Shown here: piece after piece, positions 50,848-58,897 of the stretch
Numbering within the stretch: position 1 is the stretch's first letter
Layout: each line of letters starts with the position of its first letter
Origin: Poriferisodalis sp965205175
GTDB lineage: Bacteria > Actinomycetota > Acidimicrobiia > Acidimicrobiales > Poriferisodalaceae
DNA length: 64,000 nt
Reading direction: 5' to 3'
Assembly: GCF_965205175.1 (NCBI RefSeq)
Contig: NZ_OZ242038.1
Coordinates: forward strand, 1,550,001 to 1,614,000
Translations under genes and position numbers: made by a program
The notes under the pieces: model-generated
The model's database searches: none
What the model saw: only the letters and a program-made list of their open reading frames with translations
What the model was told of the DNA's origin: nothing

Positions 50848-51858
50848 TCAGTTGCAGGTGTTGTTCTCGCTGAGGCCGCGGTGGCTGTAGCACAACGGCG
50901 TCGCCAGCACGCTTTGCAGCGTGTAGGGGCCGGCGTCGGTGGCGATGTCGCCGTTGAGCGATGCGTCCATCCAGTCGCCGGCTGTCTGGGCATCGATCAG
51001 CAAGCGGTAGCCCCGCACCGAATCGTCGGGCTGCCCGACAACGTCGACAGCCACTTCTGCGACGCCCTCGAATGCACCCGGTGCCGAGACGACGCGGACC
51101 CGCGACCGCGGCTCGCTTGAGGCGATGGTTGCGACGACCCGGTCCACCAGCTCGGTCAGTGTCGCGGCGGTCGTCGAACCGTCGAGATCGGCGACAACCT
51201 GTGCGGTGATGCTGTTGCGGGTTTCGGGCGACAGCGGTGCCAAGTAGTTGGAGCTGGCCCAGCCGGTGACTGGGCCAGCTTGGATCTCGTGCCACGTGCT
51301 CGTGGCCAGATTGCGTGTGCGGCCTGTCGCGATGACTCCGTCGATGCTGAGCTCTGCCAGCGTTCGCTCGTTGGCTGCGTCGCCGACGACGATGCTGCTC
51401 ATGCCCAGATCAGCGCCGCCGAGTGCCAAGCGGATTGCCAGTGTCGCGACGACCTCGCCATTGGGCACGTCGCGCATATTGAGCCAGTCGTCGTAGCGGA
51501 CGCCGACCACGCCGAGTCGCGAGCCGGCTGACGGACCGAATGCGCCAGGCGCGCCCGGCAATGCCTCAGCGGTCGTGGTCGGCGCAGCTGCCGTCGGCAT
51601 CGGTGCGGACACGGGCGCAGCGTCGGCTGTGACCCGCGGCTGCGACGCCGCGGCCGTCGGGTCCGGTCCGCCGCCGGTCACTGGTGCTGCTCGTGCCTCA
51701 CCGGCATTCGCAGCGACTCCGGAGGTGCTCGTGGTCGCGACGTCGGTCACGGCCGACGGATTCGCGTCGTCATCGGTTGCGCTCAACGCCACGAAGAGCG
51801 CCAACACCGACATCACCAGAGCCGAGAACGCGACACCGGCCAGGAATCTGTTGGTCAT
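50848..51858 (-). CDS. Exported SH3-like domain protein
   Basis: A 336-residue protein with one N-terminal membrane segment or signal anchor (FLAGVAFSALVMSVLALFVAL) and a long Ala/Thr/Pro-rich linker (about 30-110). The folded part starts VVGVRYDDWLNMRDVPNGEVVATLAIRLAL and includes TSTWHEIQAGPVTGWASSNYLAPL, the layout of a bacterial SH3 (SH3b) domain. A second domain follows (ITAQVVADLDGSTTAATLTELVDRVV and VRGYRLLIDAQTAGDWMDASL). SH3b domains bind cell-wall peptides or other ligands outside the membrane. Two Cys near the C-terminus (CYSHRGLSENNTC) may form a disulfide. No enzyme motif. Confidence 0.75.
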   Translation of the reverse strand: MTNRFLAGVAFSALVMSVLALFVALSATDDDANPSAVTDVATTSTSGVAANAGEARAAPVTGGGPDPTAAASQPRVTADAAPVSAPMPTAAAPTTTAEALPGAPGAFGPSAGSRLGVVGVRYDDWLNMRDVPNGEVVATLAIRLALGGADLGMSSIVVGDAANERTLAELSIDGVIATGRTRNLATSTWHEIQAGPVTGWASSNYLAPLSPETRNSITAQVVADLDGSTTAATLTELVDRVVATIASSEPRSRVRVVSAPGAFEGVAEVAVDVVGQPDDSVRGYRLLIDAQTAGDWMDASLNGDIATDAGPYTLQSVLATPLCYSHRGLSENNTCN

Positions 51859-51892
51859 GCCGAAGCTTGCGCCGGTGCCGCCCTCGGCCGCG

Positions 51893-53176
51893 TCAGGCGG
51901 CCCGCTGGGTACCGACCTTCAGCTCGCGGAACGGGCTGGTGGTGTCGATGCCCGGCTCCTTGGGCAGCCCCAGCACGCGTTCGCCGACGATGTTGCGCAT
52001 GACCTCGTCGGAGCCGCCTGCGATTCGCATGGCCGGGAAGCCCAGCACGTAGCCCGCCCACGAGAATGTCCCCCATTCGCCGGAGTCCGCCACCAGTCTG
52101 GGGCCGATCGTGTCGGCAACAAACTCGCTGGTGGCGTTCATCTGGCGTATCAGGCCCATCTTGGACAGCGACATCTCCGGACCCGGGGTCTTGCCGGAGC
52201 GCAGCGCGTCCATCGTGCGCTGGTTGGACCATGCCAGGACTTTGCCGTGGGTGTAGATCTCGGCGAGCTTCTGGCGAGTCAAGGCGTCGCCGGCAACCCC
52301 GTAGTGAGCGGCCATGGCCGACAGCTTGGTGAAGCTGCCCCCGCCGGTGCCGCCTCCGGTGCCGCTGCCGATCGCGGCACGCTCGTTCATCAGTGTCGTG
52401 AGCGCCACGCCCCAGCCTTGGTTCACGTCGCCCAGGCGGTGCGAGTCCGGCACGCGTACATCGTTGAAGTACACCTCGTTGAAGTTGGCCCCGCCGGTCA
52501 TCTGCCGCAGCGGCCGCACGTCCACGCCAGGGGCCTTCATGTCCACGAGGAACCCCGTCAGCCCTTGGTGCTTGGGCAGATCGAAGTCCGAACGCGCGAT
52601 CACCTCGCCGATGTCGGAGTAGTGCGCGCCCGACGTCCACACCTTCTGGCCGTTGAGGATCCACTCCTCGCCATCGCGCTCAGCTCGCATCTGCAGGCTG
52701 GCGAGGTCCGAGCCGGCACCTGGCTCGGAGAACAGCTGGCAGCCCACGATGTCGGCCCGGTACATCTGGGGCAGCACCTCTGCGGACACCTCCGGACGGG
52801 CGTGCGCCAGGATGGTGGGTGCCACCATGCCCAAGCCGATGCCGAAGAAGCCGCCGTCGGGCGTGTCGAACTGGCTCTCGAGCTGACCCCAGACACGTTC
52901 GAACTTGCGGGGCAAGCCGCTGCCGCCCAGCTCGGTCGGACCGCTGATCCAGCCGTAGCCGGCGTCGTACTTCTCGGCCCGCCACTGCTTGGCCGCGTCC
53001 AGTTCCTGTTGTTCGCGTTCGCGGTCGATCTCCTCGAACAGCGCCGCGTTGTCGGGTCCCTCGCCCCACACGAACTCGCGCCGCTCGGCCTTGCGTGTTG
53101 CATGGGCCTCCAAGAACTCCAGCGCCTCAGCAGCGAACTGCTGCTCGGTGATCTCGGCAGTGTCGGCAGCGGCCAT
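51893..53176 (-). CDS. Acyl-CoA dehydrogenase
   Basis: A 427-residue FAD-dependent acyl-CoA dehydrogenase. QLFSEPGAGSDLASLQMRAERDGEEWILNGQKVWTSGAHYSD is the FAD- and substrate-binding region, and YFNDVRVPDSHRLGDVNQGWGVALTTLMNERA the core helix. The C-terminal MRIAGGSDEVMRNIVGERVLGLP is the usual FAD-tail motif. An N-terminal lead (AALFEEIDREREQQEL) is longer than in FadE classics, as in large actinobacterial FadE-type paralogues. Substrate unknown. The exported SH3-like gene follows 34 bases downstream on the same strand. Confidence 0.92.
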   Translation of the reverse strand: MAAADTAEITEQQFAAEALEFLEAHATRKAERREFVWGEGPDNAALFEEIDREREQQELDAAKQWRAEKYDAGYGWISGPTELGGSGLPRKFERVWGQLESQFDTPDGGFFGIGLGMVAPTILAHARPEVSAEVLPQMYRADIVGCQLFSEPGAGSDLASLQMRAERDGEEWILNGQKVWTSGAHYSDIGEVIARSDFDLPKHQGLTGFLVDMKAPGVDVRPLRQMTGGANFNEVYFNDVRVPDSHRLGDVNQGWGVALTTLMNERAAIGSGTGGGTGGGSFTKLSAMAAHYGVAGDALTRQKLAEIYTHGKVLAWSNQRTMDALRSGKTPGPEMSLSKMGLIRQMNATSEFVADTIGPRLVADSGEWGTFSWAGYVLGFPAMRIAGGSDEVMRNIVGERVLGLPKEPGIDTTSPFRELKVGTQRAA

Positions 53177-53263
53177 GTCGGTCTCCTGTGTGTTGCGGGA
53201 GCGGTTCGTCTTCGGATGCGACCGATTCCAAGCTACCCGCTCAGCCGGCTACGCTCATCGGAC

Positions 53264-53554
53264 ATGGGGCAGCCCGTTCGAGTAGCAGAGCGACCGTCGA
53301 CCGTCCGCGCGGGCACGGTGCAGTTCGAGACCAATCGCCCGCTGACGGGCGCAGGCCACCGGTACTACAACTGCGCAGAGGATGCCGCCAGCGCTGAGGA
53401 CCCGGCCGACCTGCTGGCATGGCGCCTGTTCCGGCGCGGCGGCGTGGATCACGTACACGTGTACGGCAACGTGGCCACGATCGACATCTCTCGGGGGCAC
53501 ACCTCCGACGGCATCGCTGAGCTCATCGAAGAGCTGTTTGCTCACTACCGGTAG
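53264..53554 (+). CDS. Small Nfu N-terminal-like protein
   Basis: A 96-residue protein: RVAERPSTVRAGTVQFETNRPLTGAG, then DLLAWRLFRRGGVDHVHVYGNVATIDI and a C-terminal helix IAELIEELFAHYR. The pattern of strand, rLF-x-x-GV-x-x-V and strand followed by a helix resembles the Nfu N-terminal domain of iron-sulfur scaffold proteins, without the Cys-containing NifU-like C-terminal half. It is close to a ferredoxin gene downstream. The link to Fe-S biology is an inference. Confidence 0.7.
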   Translation: MGQPVRVAERPSTVRAGTVQFETNRPLTGAGHRYYNCAEDAASAEDPADLLAWRLFRRGGVDHVHVYGNVATIDISRGHTSDGIAELIEELFAHYR

Positions 53555-53708
53555 CGACAGGCGCGGCTGCGGTGGGACTCGGGCGCACGAGCGTCTCCGT
53601 CCGGGTTCGAGTTGGACGGGTCTGAACGAGGCGCGAAAGCAGCGCTGGGTTCAGATAGACACTGGGTCCGGGTCTGGCCATGTGGCCGTCGGGCGAACGG
53701 GAGGCGAA

Positions 53709-53900
53709 GTGAAGATCACCATCGACGTCGACAAGTGCATCGGCAGCGGCTCGTGCGAGATGATCGCGCCGGGCGTCTTCGAGGTGGGCGACGACGGTCT
53801 CGTGAATCTGCTTGACGACCGTCCGGGCGCCGAGCACCACGGCGCTGTGCGAACAGCGGCGGCGAGCTGCCCCACGCAGGTCATCGCGGTCGACGACTGA
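53709..53900 (+). CDS. 3Fe-4S ferredoxin
   Basis: A 63-residue ferredoxin from GTG 53709: KITIDVDKCIGSGSCEMIAPGVFEVGDDG and a distal SCPTQVI. The cluster motif is C-x5-C ... C-P with Gly where a fourth Cys would sit, so it holds a [3Fe-4S] cluster. Ferredoxins of this type feed electrons to cytochrome P450s and related oxygenases in actinobacteria; no P450 is in the window. A short ribosome binding site (GGGAGGCGAA) precedes the start. Confidence 0.9.
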   Translation: MKITIDVDKCIGSGSCEMIAPGVFEVGDDGLVNLLDDRPGAEHHGAVRTAAASCPTQVIAVDD

Positions 53901-54008
53901 GCCGCCGGCTCGCGGTGCCGGCAGGCGCGCGAACGCGCATCGGTGACCTGAAGGGCTGCGATCGGTACGATCGCGCGTCGGCAGGAGTCTGAGGCGACGG
54001 CTGCCAGC

Positions 54009-54158
54009 CAGACCCAATCGGCCAGGCCCAATTGACCAGACCCCATCAGTCAGACCTCATCGGCCAGGCCCAAGCAGACCAGGTCGGGCCGGGCCAGACG
54101 ACATCAGAATCGGCCACATCAGAATCGGCCACATCACAATCGGCCAAATCAAAACCGG
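54009..54158. repeat. Degenerate short repeats just upstream of tRNA-Pro
   Basis: A 15-base unit ACATCAGAATCGGCC occurs twice exactly (54101-54130) and a third time with one change (54131-54145). Before it are diverged cousins (CAGACCCAATCGGCCAGGCCCAATTGACCAGACC). The array runs into the 5' end of tRNA-Pro. No open frame of merit crosses it. Confidence 0.7.
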
Positions 54159-54229
54159 GAAGTGGCGCAGCTTGGTAGCGCACCTGCTTTGGGAGCAGGG
54201 GGTCGTGGGTTCAAATCCCGCCTTCCCGA
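54156..54229 (+). tRNA. tRNA-Pro (TGG)
   Basis: Acceptor CGGGAAG pairs with CTTCCCG. The anticodon loop TTTGGGA between CCTGC and GCAGG gives TGG. The T-arm is GTGGGTTCAAATCCCGC. Discriminator A, no encoded CCA. Short repeats abut its 5' end. Confidence 0.93.
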
Positions 54230-54587
54230 CCGCCGGCGCCCCTGCCGCGCCACGCCTCACGGTCTGCTCACGGACTTGGAGACTTTTGGCCGGCGTTCGA
54301 GACCCGCGACGGCATCGCCGTCGTACCAGGTCACCGCGCCCGGGCCGCGATAACCGCGGGGTGAGGCAGCGGGAGGCGGCAGCGTCACGCGGTCTGAGAC
54401 CTCCGCGGCAGCGCGGAGCACCGGAGCTGCGCATCAGGACTGATGCATCCGGTTCATTCGATGCCCTGTATCTGATACATCACCATTGCTGCTTTTGCTA
54501 CATTGATGCTCCTGCACTTGTTGCATTGAACGCGGAGCGCGCCTGACTCGGCCGCGCGGTGGGAGTGCTGCGGGAAGGTAGACGAGG
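54230..54587. other. Gap between tRNA-Pro and the ATPase gene
   Basis: About 360 bases without a gene. The first two thirds are GC-rich and featureless, with a small perfect hairpin CCGCGATAACCGCGG at 54345-54359. The last third (about 54430-54540) is unusually AT-rich for this genome (CTGATACATCACCATTGC, TTTTGCTACATTGATGCTC) and may hold the ATPase promoter. I see no att-like copy of the tRNA 3' end here. Confidence 0.5.
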
Positions 54588-55838
54588 GTGAACGAGTATC
54601 TGCCCCGCGTGGTCGACGCTGAGATCGCCATGGCCCTGCGTTCGATGCCGGCCGTGGTGCTCGAAGGGCCGCGGGGCTGCGGCAAGACCCGGACCGGCCG
54701 CGAGCACGCACGCAGCGAAGTGCTCTTCGGCAGTGATGCCGGTGCGCGCCTCGGCGCGCAGATCGACCCTGCCGGCGTGCTCAGCGGCGCAGAGCCCCGG
54801 CTGTTGGACGAATGGCAGCTTGCACCCGGGATTTGGAACCAGATGAGGGCCGCAGCCGACGAAGGCGATGGTCCGGGGCGCTTCATCCTCACTGGTTCGG
54901 CGAGTCCTGCAGACGACGTGACGCGTCACACGGGTGCAGGTCGGGTGCGGCGAGTTCGGATGCGCACGATGTCGTCGTACGAGACGGGGTTGTCGTCGGG
55001 CGAGATCAGCCTGGACGATCTGTTCGATGCAGCAACCGGCTACATCGAGTCGCAGCCGCCACAGCTCGGCGAGGTCATTGAGGCCACATGCCGAGGCGGC
55101 TGGCCCGCCAGCATCGACTTCGATCTCGATGCGGCGTTGGATTTCGCCGATGGGTATCTCCGGGAGATATGCCGCGCCGATGTTCCCCAACTCGGCACGC
55201 GGCGCAGCCCTGCCGGCTTGGCGCGGCTGCTGCGGTCGCTGGCTCGCAACGTTTCGACGGAGGCGTCTGCGCTGACGCTCGCCAAGGATGCGGGTGCCGG
55301 AGCGCCGCTCGACCCTCGTACGGTCGGGGCGTACTTGGATGCGCTGGAACGAGTCTTCGTGGTGGAGGACATTCCGGCGTGGTCGGCACAGCTCTGTTCG
55401 AGAGCGCGACTGCGCCAGGCACCCAAGCGTCACCTCGCCGATCCGTCGTTGGCAGTCGCTGCGCTGGGCGCGACACCCCAGCGGCTGCGAGCAGATCTCC
55501 CGACCTTCGGATTGCTCTTTGAGGCGCTCGTCATGCGCGATCTACGCGTCTACGCGCAACGCAGCCGCGGCTGGCTCTCGCATTACCGCGACAGCGACAG
55601 CCTCGAAGTCGATGCCATCGTCGAACGGCCGAGCGGCGAATGGCTCGCGGCCGAGGTCAAGCTCGGCGGGGAGGATGCCATCGAACAAGCGGCTCAGTCG
55701 CTGCTGGCGTTGGCGGCGAAGGTCTCGGAGCAGTCTGTCGGCACGCCGGCAGACTTGGTGGTGCTCACCGCCGTGGGCTCGGGCTACCGTCGCCCCGACG
55801 GCATCGCCGTCGTGCCGATTACCGCGCTCGGCCCGTGA
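54588..55838 (+). CDS. AAA-family ATPase with DUF4143
   Basis: A 416-residue protein of the AAA_14/DUF4143 type. The N-terminal P-loop is PAVVLEGPRGCGKTRTGREHA, followed by LLDEWQLAPGIWNQMRAA (Walker B-like) and GRFILTGSASPADD. The C-terminal half has RTVGAYLDALERVFVVEDIPAW and a nuclease-like tail (DSLEVDAIVERPSGEWLAAEVKLGG: D-x-E-x-K arrangement). These patchily distributed proteins often come with mobile DNA; their function is not known. GTG 54588 follows GGGAAGGTAGACGAG. AT-rich DNA precedes it, in line with acquisition. Confidence 0.85.
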   Translation: MNEYLPRVVDAEIAMALRSMPAVVLEGPRGCGKTRTGREHARSEVLFGSDAGARLGAQIDPAGVLSGAEPRLLDEWQLAPGIWNQMRAAADEGDGPGRFILTGSASPADDVTRHTGAGRVRRVRMRTMSSYETGLSSGEISLDDLFDAATGYIESQPPQLGEVIEATCRGGWPASIDFDLDAALDFADGYLREICRADVPQLGTRRSPAGLARLLRSLARNVSTEASALTLAKDAGAGAPLDPRTVGAYLDALERVFVVEDIPAWSAQLCSRARLRQAPKRHLADPSLAVAALGATPQRLRADLPTFGLLFEALVMRDLRVYAQRSRGWLSHYRDSDSLEVDAIVERPSGEWLAAEVKLGGEDAIEQAAQSLLALAAKVSEQSVGTPADLVVLTAVGSGYRRPDGIAVVPITALGP

Positions 55839-55864
55839 CGTGATGCGGGCAGGTGCAGGAGCGT

Positions 55865-57361
55865 TCAGCGGGCGGTGGGGAAGCCCAAGTCGACGCCGCG
55901 GTCCGCGGGGTCGGGCCAGTGCTCGGTGACGGCCTTGAGCCGGGTGCAGAAGCGGACGCCCTCGGGGCCGTGCATGTGGTGGTCGCCGAACAGCGAGTCC
56001 TTCCAGCCTCCGAAGGAGTGGTAGGCCATCGGCACCGGAATGGCCACGTTCACGCCGACCATCCCGACGGGTGCCTCCCGCCGGAACCGCCGGGCAGCGC
56101 CGCCGTCACGTGTGAACAGGGCCACGCCATTGCCGAACTGGTTGTTCTCGACGAGTTCCATTGCCTCGTCGAACGAGTCCACGCGCACGAGGCACAGCAC
56201 TGGGCCGAAGATCTCGTCCTCGTAGACCTTCATGTCGGCGGTGACGTCGTCGAGCAACGTCGGCCCGACCCAGAAGCCGCCGGGGTGAGCGTCCACGGTG
56301 AACCCGCGGCCGTCCCTGCGCAGCGCGGCACCCTCGGATTCGCCAAGGTCGATGTAGCTGAGCACCCGGTCGCGGTGCTCGGCGGTCACCAGCGGGCCCA
56401 TGTCGACCGGTTCGGTGCCGAGTCCAGGTCCGATGCGCAGCGCATCGATCCGCCGGCAGATCGCCTCGCACAGCTCGTCGCCGATGGCGCCCACCGCCAC
56501 CACGACCGAGATCGCCATGCAGCGCTCGCCGGCCGATCCGTACCCGGCCGACACCGCCGCGTCCGCTGCTTGGCCGATGTCGGCGTCGGGCAGCACGATC
56601 ATGTGGTTCTTGGCACCGCCGAGTGCCTGCACGCGCTTGCCTGCCAACGACGCCGTGCGATGCACGTGGCGAGCAATCGGCGTCGAGCCCACGAAGCTCA
56701 CGGCGTCGATGCCGGGATGCTCGCACAAGGCGTTCACGGCATCGGCGTCGCCGTGCAGCACGTTGAACACGCCGTCCGGCAGCCCCGCTTCGGCGAACAG
56801 CTGGCCGATGCGCACCGACACCGACGGGTCCTTCTCCGACGGCTTCAGCACGAAGCTGTTGCCGCACGCGATCGCCACCGGGAACATCCACATAGGCACC
56901 ATCGCCGGGAAGTTGAACGGCGTTATGCCCGCCACCACACCCACCGGCTGGCGCACCGTGTACGCGTCGTGCTGCGAGCTGATGTCGTCGGTGCGCTCGC
57001 CCTTGAGCAGCTGGCCGACACCGCAGGCGAACTCCACCACTTCGACGCCTCGTCGCAGCTCGCCGAGCGCGTCTGCACGCACCTTGCCGTGCTCGGCGCT
57101 GATCGTCTCGGCCAGTTCCAGCCGGTGCTGCTCGAGCAGCTCCCGGAACGCGAACATCACCGCGGCGCGGGTTGACAGGGAGGCCTCACGCCACTGCGGC
57201 CAAGCCGAGCGAGCGGTACCGATCGCAGCGTCCACGTCGCCCGGCGAGGCCATCGGGACTTCGGCGATGACGGCGCCGGTGACCGGGTCGGTCACCTCGA
57301 ACATCGACTGCGGGGATCCTCGCCGCTGTTCGCCTCCGATCCAGTGATCGATCTGTCTCAT
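55865..57361 (-). CDS. mmsA: Methylmalonate-semialdehyde dehydrogenase (CoA-acylating)
   Basis: A 498-residue aldehyde dehydrogenase of the MmsA family: oxidises methylmalonate semialdehyde to propionyl-CoA (valine catabolism) or malonate semialdehyde to acetyl-CoA (inositol, beta-alanine). Motifs: ITPFNFPAMVPMWMFPVAIACGN, FVGSTPIARHVH, ALGGAKNHMIVLPDAD, and GSAGERCMAIS with the catalytic Cys. Start chosen at ATG 57361 (MRQIDHW): a strong GGGAGG lies 7 bases upstream, whereas the ATG two codons earlier is only 1 base away from it. The frame stays open far upstream through opposite-strand genes; that part is a shadow. Confidence 0.93.
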   Translation of the reverse strand: MRQIDHWIGGEQRRGSPQSMFEVTDPVTGAVIAEVPMASPGDVDAAIGTARSAWPQWREASLSTRAAVMFAFRELLEQHRLELAETISAEHGKVRADALGELRRGVEVVEFACGVGQLLKGERTDDISSQHDAYTVRQPVGVVAGITPFNFPAMVPMWMFPVAIACGNSFVLKPSEKDPSVSVRIGQLFAEAGLPDGVFNVLHGDADAVNALCEHPGIDAVSFVGSTPIARHVHRTASLAGKRVQALGGAKNHMIVLPDADIGQAADAAVSAGYGSAGERCMAISVVVAVGAIGDELCEAICRRIDALRIGPGLGTEPVDMGPLVTAEHRDRVLSYIDLGESEGAALRRDGRGFTVDAHPGGFWVGPTLLDDVTADMKVYEDEIFGPVLCLVRVDSFDEAMELVENNQFGNGVALFTRDGGAARRFRREAPVGMVGVNVAIPVPMAYHSFGGWKDSLFGDHHMHGPEGVRFCTRLKAVTEHWPDPADRGVDLGFPTAR

Positions 57362-57406
57362 GGCCATGCCTCCCTGCCGGTCCAACTTACAGCTAGGGTC
57401 CACGTG

Positions 57407-57919
57407 ATGTCTGAGGTACAAGCAATTCCGGGTGACCGGCCGTACGTCGTGCCGTATCTGACCATCGGCGAGCGCACCGACGGCTCGCCTGGCGGCGCAG
57501 CCGACGCCATCGAGTGGTACACCGCAGCGTTCGGTGCTCAGGAGATGTATCGCCAAGCAGTGCCGGGGGGCGACAAGCTGATGCACGCGGAGCTGATGTT
57601 CGGCGACGGCTTGCTGTTCTTGGCCGACGACTTCCCGGAGTGGTCGGGGGAGAACTCTGCTCCGGCCGCTGTCGGAGGTTCGACCGTCACGCTGCATCGC
57701 TACGTCGAAGACTGTGACGCGACCATCGCAGCAGCCGTGGAGCTCGGCGCGCAAGTGCTCATGCCGGTGGACGACACGTTCTGGGGCGATCGGTTCGGCA
57801 GCATCCGCGACCCGTTCGGGCACAAGTGGTCCATCTCGACGCACGTGCGAGACGTCTCGCCGGAGGAGATGGACGCTGCAGCAGCCGAGGCGTTTGCCGA
57901 AGGGCCACCGCAGGCGTGA
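57407..57919 (+). CDS. VOC-superfamily (PhnB-like) protein
   Basis: A 170-residue vicinal-oxygen-chelate protein: VVPYLTIGERT, DAIEWYTAAFGAQEM, MHAELMFGDGLLFLADDFPEW, and FWGDRFGSIRDPFGHKWSISTHV. This is the PhnB/glyoxalase-bleomycin-like layout of two beta-alpha-beta3 modules. Such proteins bind metals and act as epimerases, dioxygenases or resistance proteins; the role here is open. It is divergent from mmsA (46-base gap) and lies 17 bases before the SDR gene, so the two are co-directional and probably an operon with dmdA. Confidence 0.87.
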   Translation: MSEVQAIPGDRPYVVPYLTIGERTDGSPGGAADAIEWYTAAFGAQEMYRQAVPGGDKLMHAELMFGDGLLFLADDFPEWSGENSAPAAVGGSTVTLHRYVEDCDATIAAAVELGAQVLMPVDDTFWGDRFGSIRDPFGHKWSISTHVRDVSPEEMDAAAAEAFAEGPPQA

Positions 57920-57935
57920 GCGGGGGAGCAGCGCG

Positions 57936-58886
57936 ATGGCAGTGAACGAACTCGCGGGACGCATCGCGGTGGTCACCGGCGGCGGCACCGGCATGGGACG
58001 TGAGCTGGTGCGCCGGCTGGCCGCTGCCGGCTGCCATGTTGCAGCGTGCGATCTCAACACCGATGAACTGGCACACACGGTTGCGTCGGCTAGCACCGGC
58101 ACCGGCGGCCCACGTGTCACTGCGCACCCTTGCGACGTAGCCGACGCGGCCGCCGTGTCAGCGTTCGCGGCGCAGGTTGCCGCACAGCACGACACTGATC
58201 ACATCAATCTGCTGTTCAACAATGCCGGTATCGGCGGGGGCGGCAGCTTCGTTGTCGACGATCAGCGCGAGGCTTGGGACACGACCTTCGAGGTGTGCTG
58301 GAACGGCGTGCTCAACTGCGCCCGGGCCTTCATGGACATGCTCGTGCGCTCCGACGGCGGTGCGATGGTCAACACCAGCAGCATCAACGGCTTCTGGGCG
58401 ACCGTCGGCCCGGGTTTTCCCCATACCGCGTACTGCGCGGCGAAGTTCGCCGTCAAGGGCTTCACCGAAGCGCTGATGCAGGACTTGGCGTTGCATGCAC
58501 CGCATGTCAGTGCGCACGTGGTGATGCCCGGGCACATCGGGACCTCCATCGCGCTGAACAGCTTGTCTACCCACGGGACCGACATTCCGCTCATCCGCAA
58601 GAACATGCAGGCGAGAGGCGTTGACCTCGACAGCTTCAGCGATGAGGAGATCGAGGCGCTGATTCGAGACCGCAACACACGGTTCCGTGACGACGCGCCG
58701 ACGTCGGCTGCGCAGGCAGCGGAGATCATCATCGCCGAGGTGCTGGCGGGCAGCTGGCGCATTCTGGTCGGCGACGACGCCTGCCTGATCGACGAGCGGG
58801 TGCGAGCCGACCCCGAGGCGGCCTACAGGCCGGAGTTCTTCGAGTCGATCCATCAGGCCGGGCACCTGGCGGCTTTCGGGCGCTAG
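57936..58886 (+). CDS. Short-chain dehydrogenase/reductase
   Basis: A 316-residue classical SDR, NAD(P)-dependent. Motifs: VVTGGGTGMGRELVRRLA (TGxxxGxG), FNNAGIGGGG (NNAG), NTSSINGFW (Ser), and the catalytic YCAAKFAVK (YxxxK). The Asp at the end of the second strand (VAACDLN) favours NAD. The ATG at 57936 is preceded by GGGGGAGCAGCGCG, a workable ribosome binding site. It lies between the VOC and DmdA-like genes, 12 bases before the latter. Substrate unknown. Confidence 0.9.
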   Translation: MAVNELAGRIAVVTGGGTGMGRELVRRLAAAGCHVAACDLNTDELAHTVASASTGTGGPRVTAHPCDVADAAAVSAFAAQVAAQHDTDHINLLFNNAGIGGGGSFVVDDQREAWDTTFEVCWNGVLNCARAFMDMLVRSDGGAMVNTSSINGFWATVGPGFPHTAYCAAKFAVKGFTEALMQDLALHAPHVSAHVVMPGHIGTSIALNSLSTHGTDIPLIRKNMQARGVDLDSFSDEEIEALIRDRNTRFRDDAPTSAAQAAEIIIAEVLAGSWRILVGDDACLIDERVRADPEAAYRPEFFESIHQAGHLAAFGR

Positions 58887-58897
58887 CCAGCCGTCCG

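Noticed and set aside
57362..58195. Upstream extension of the mmsA frame through the VOC and SDR genes
   Set aside because: Runs antisense to two recognisable genes; a good ribosome binding site marks the mmsA start at 57361.
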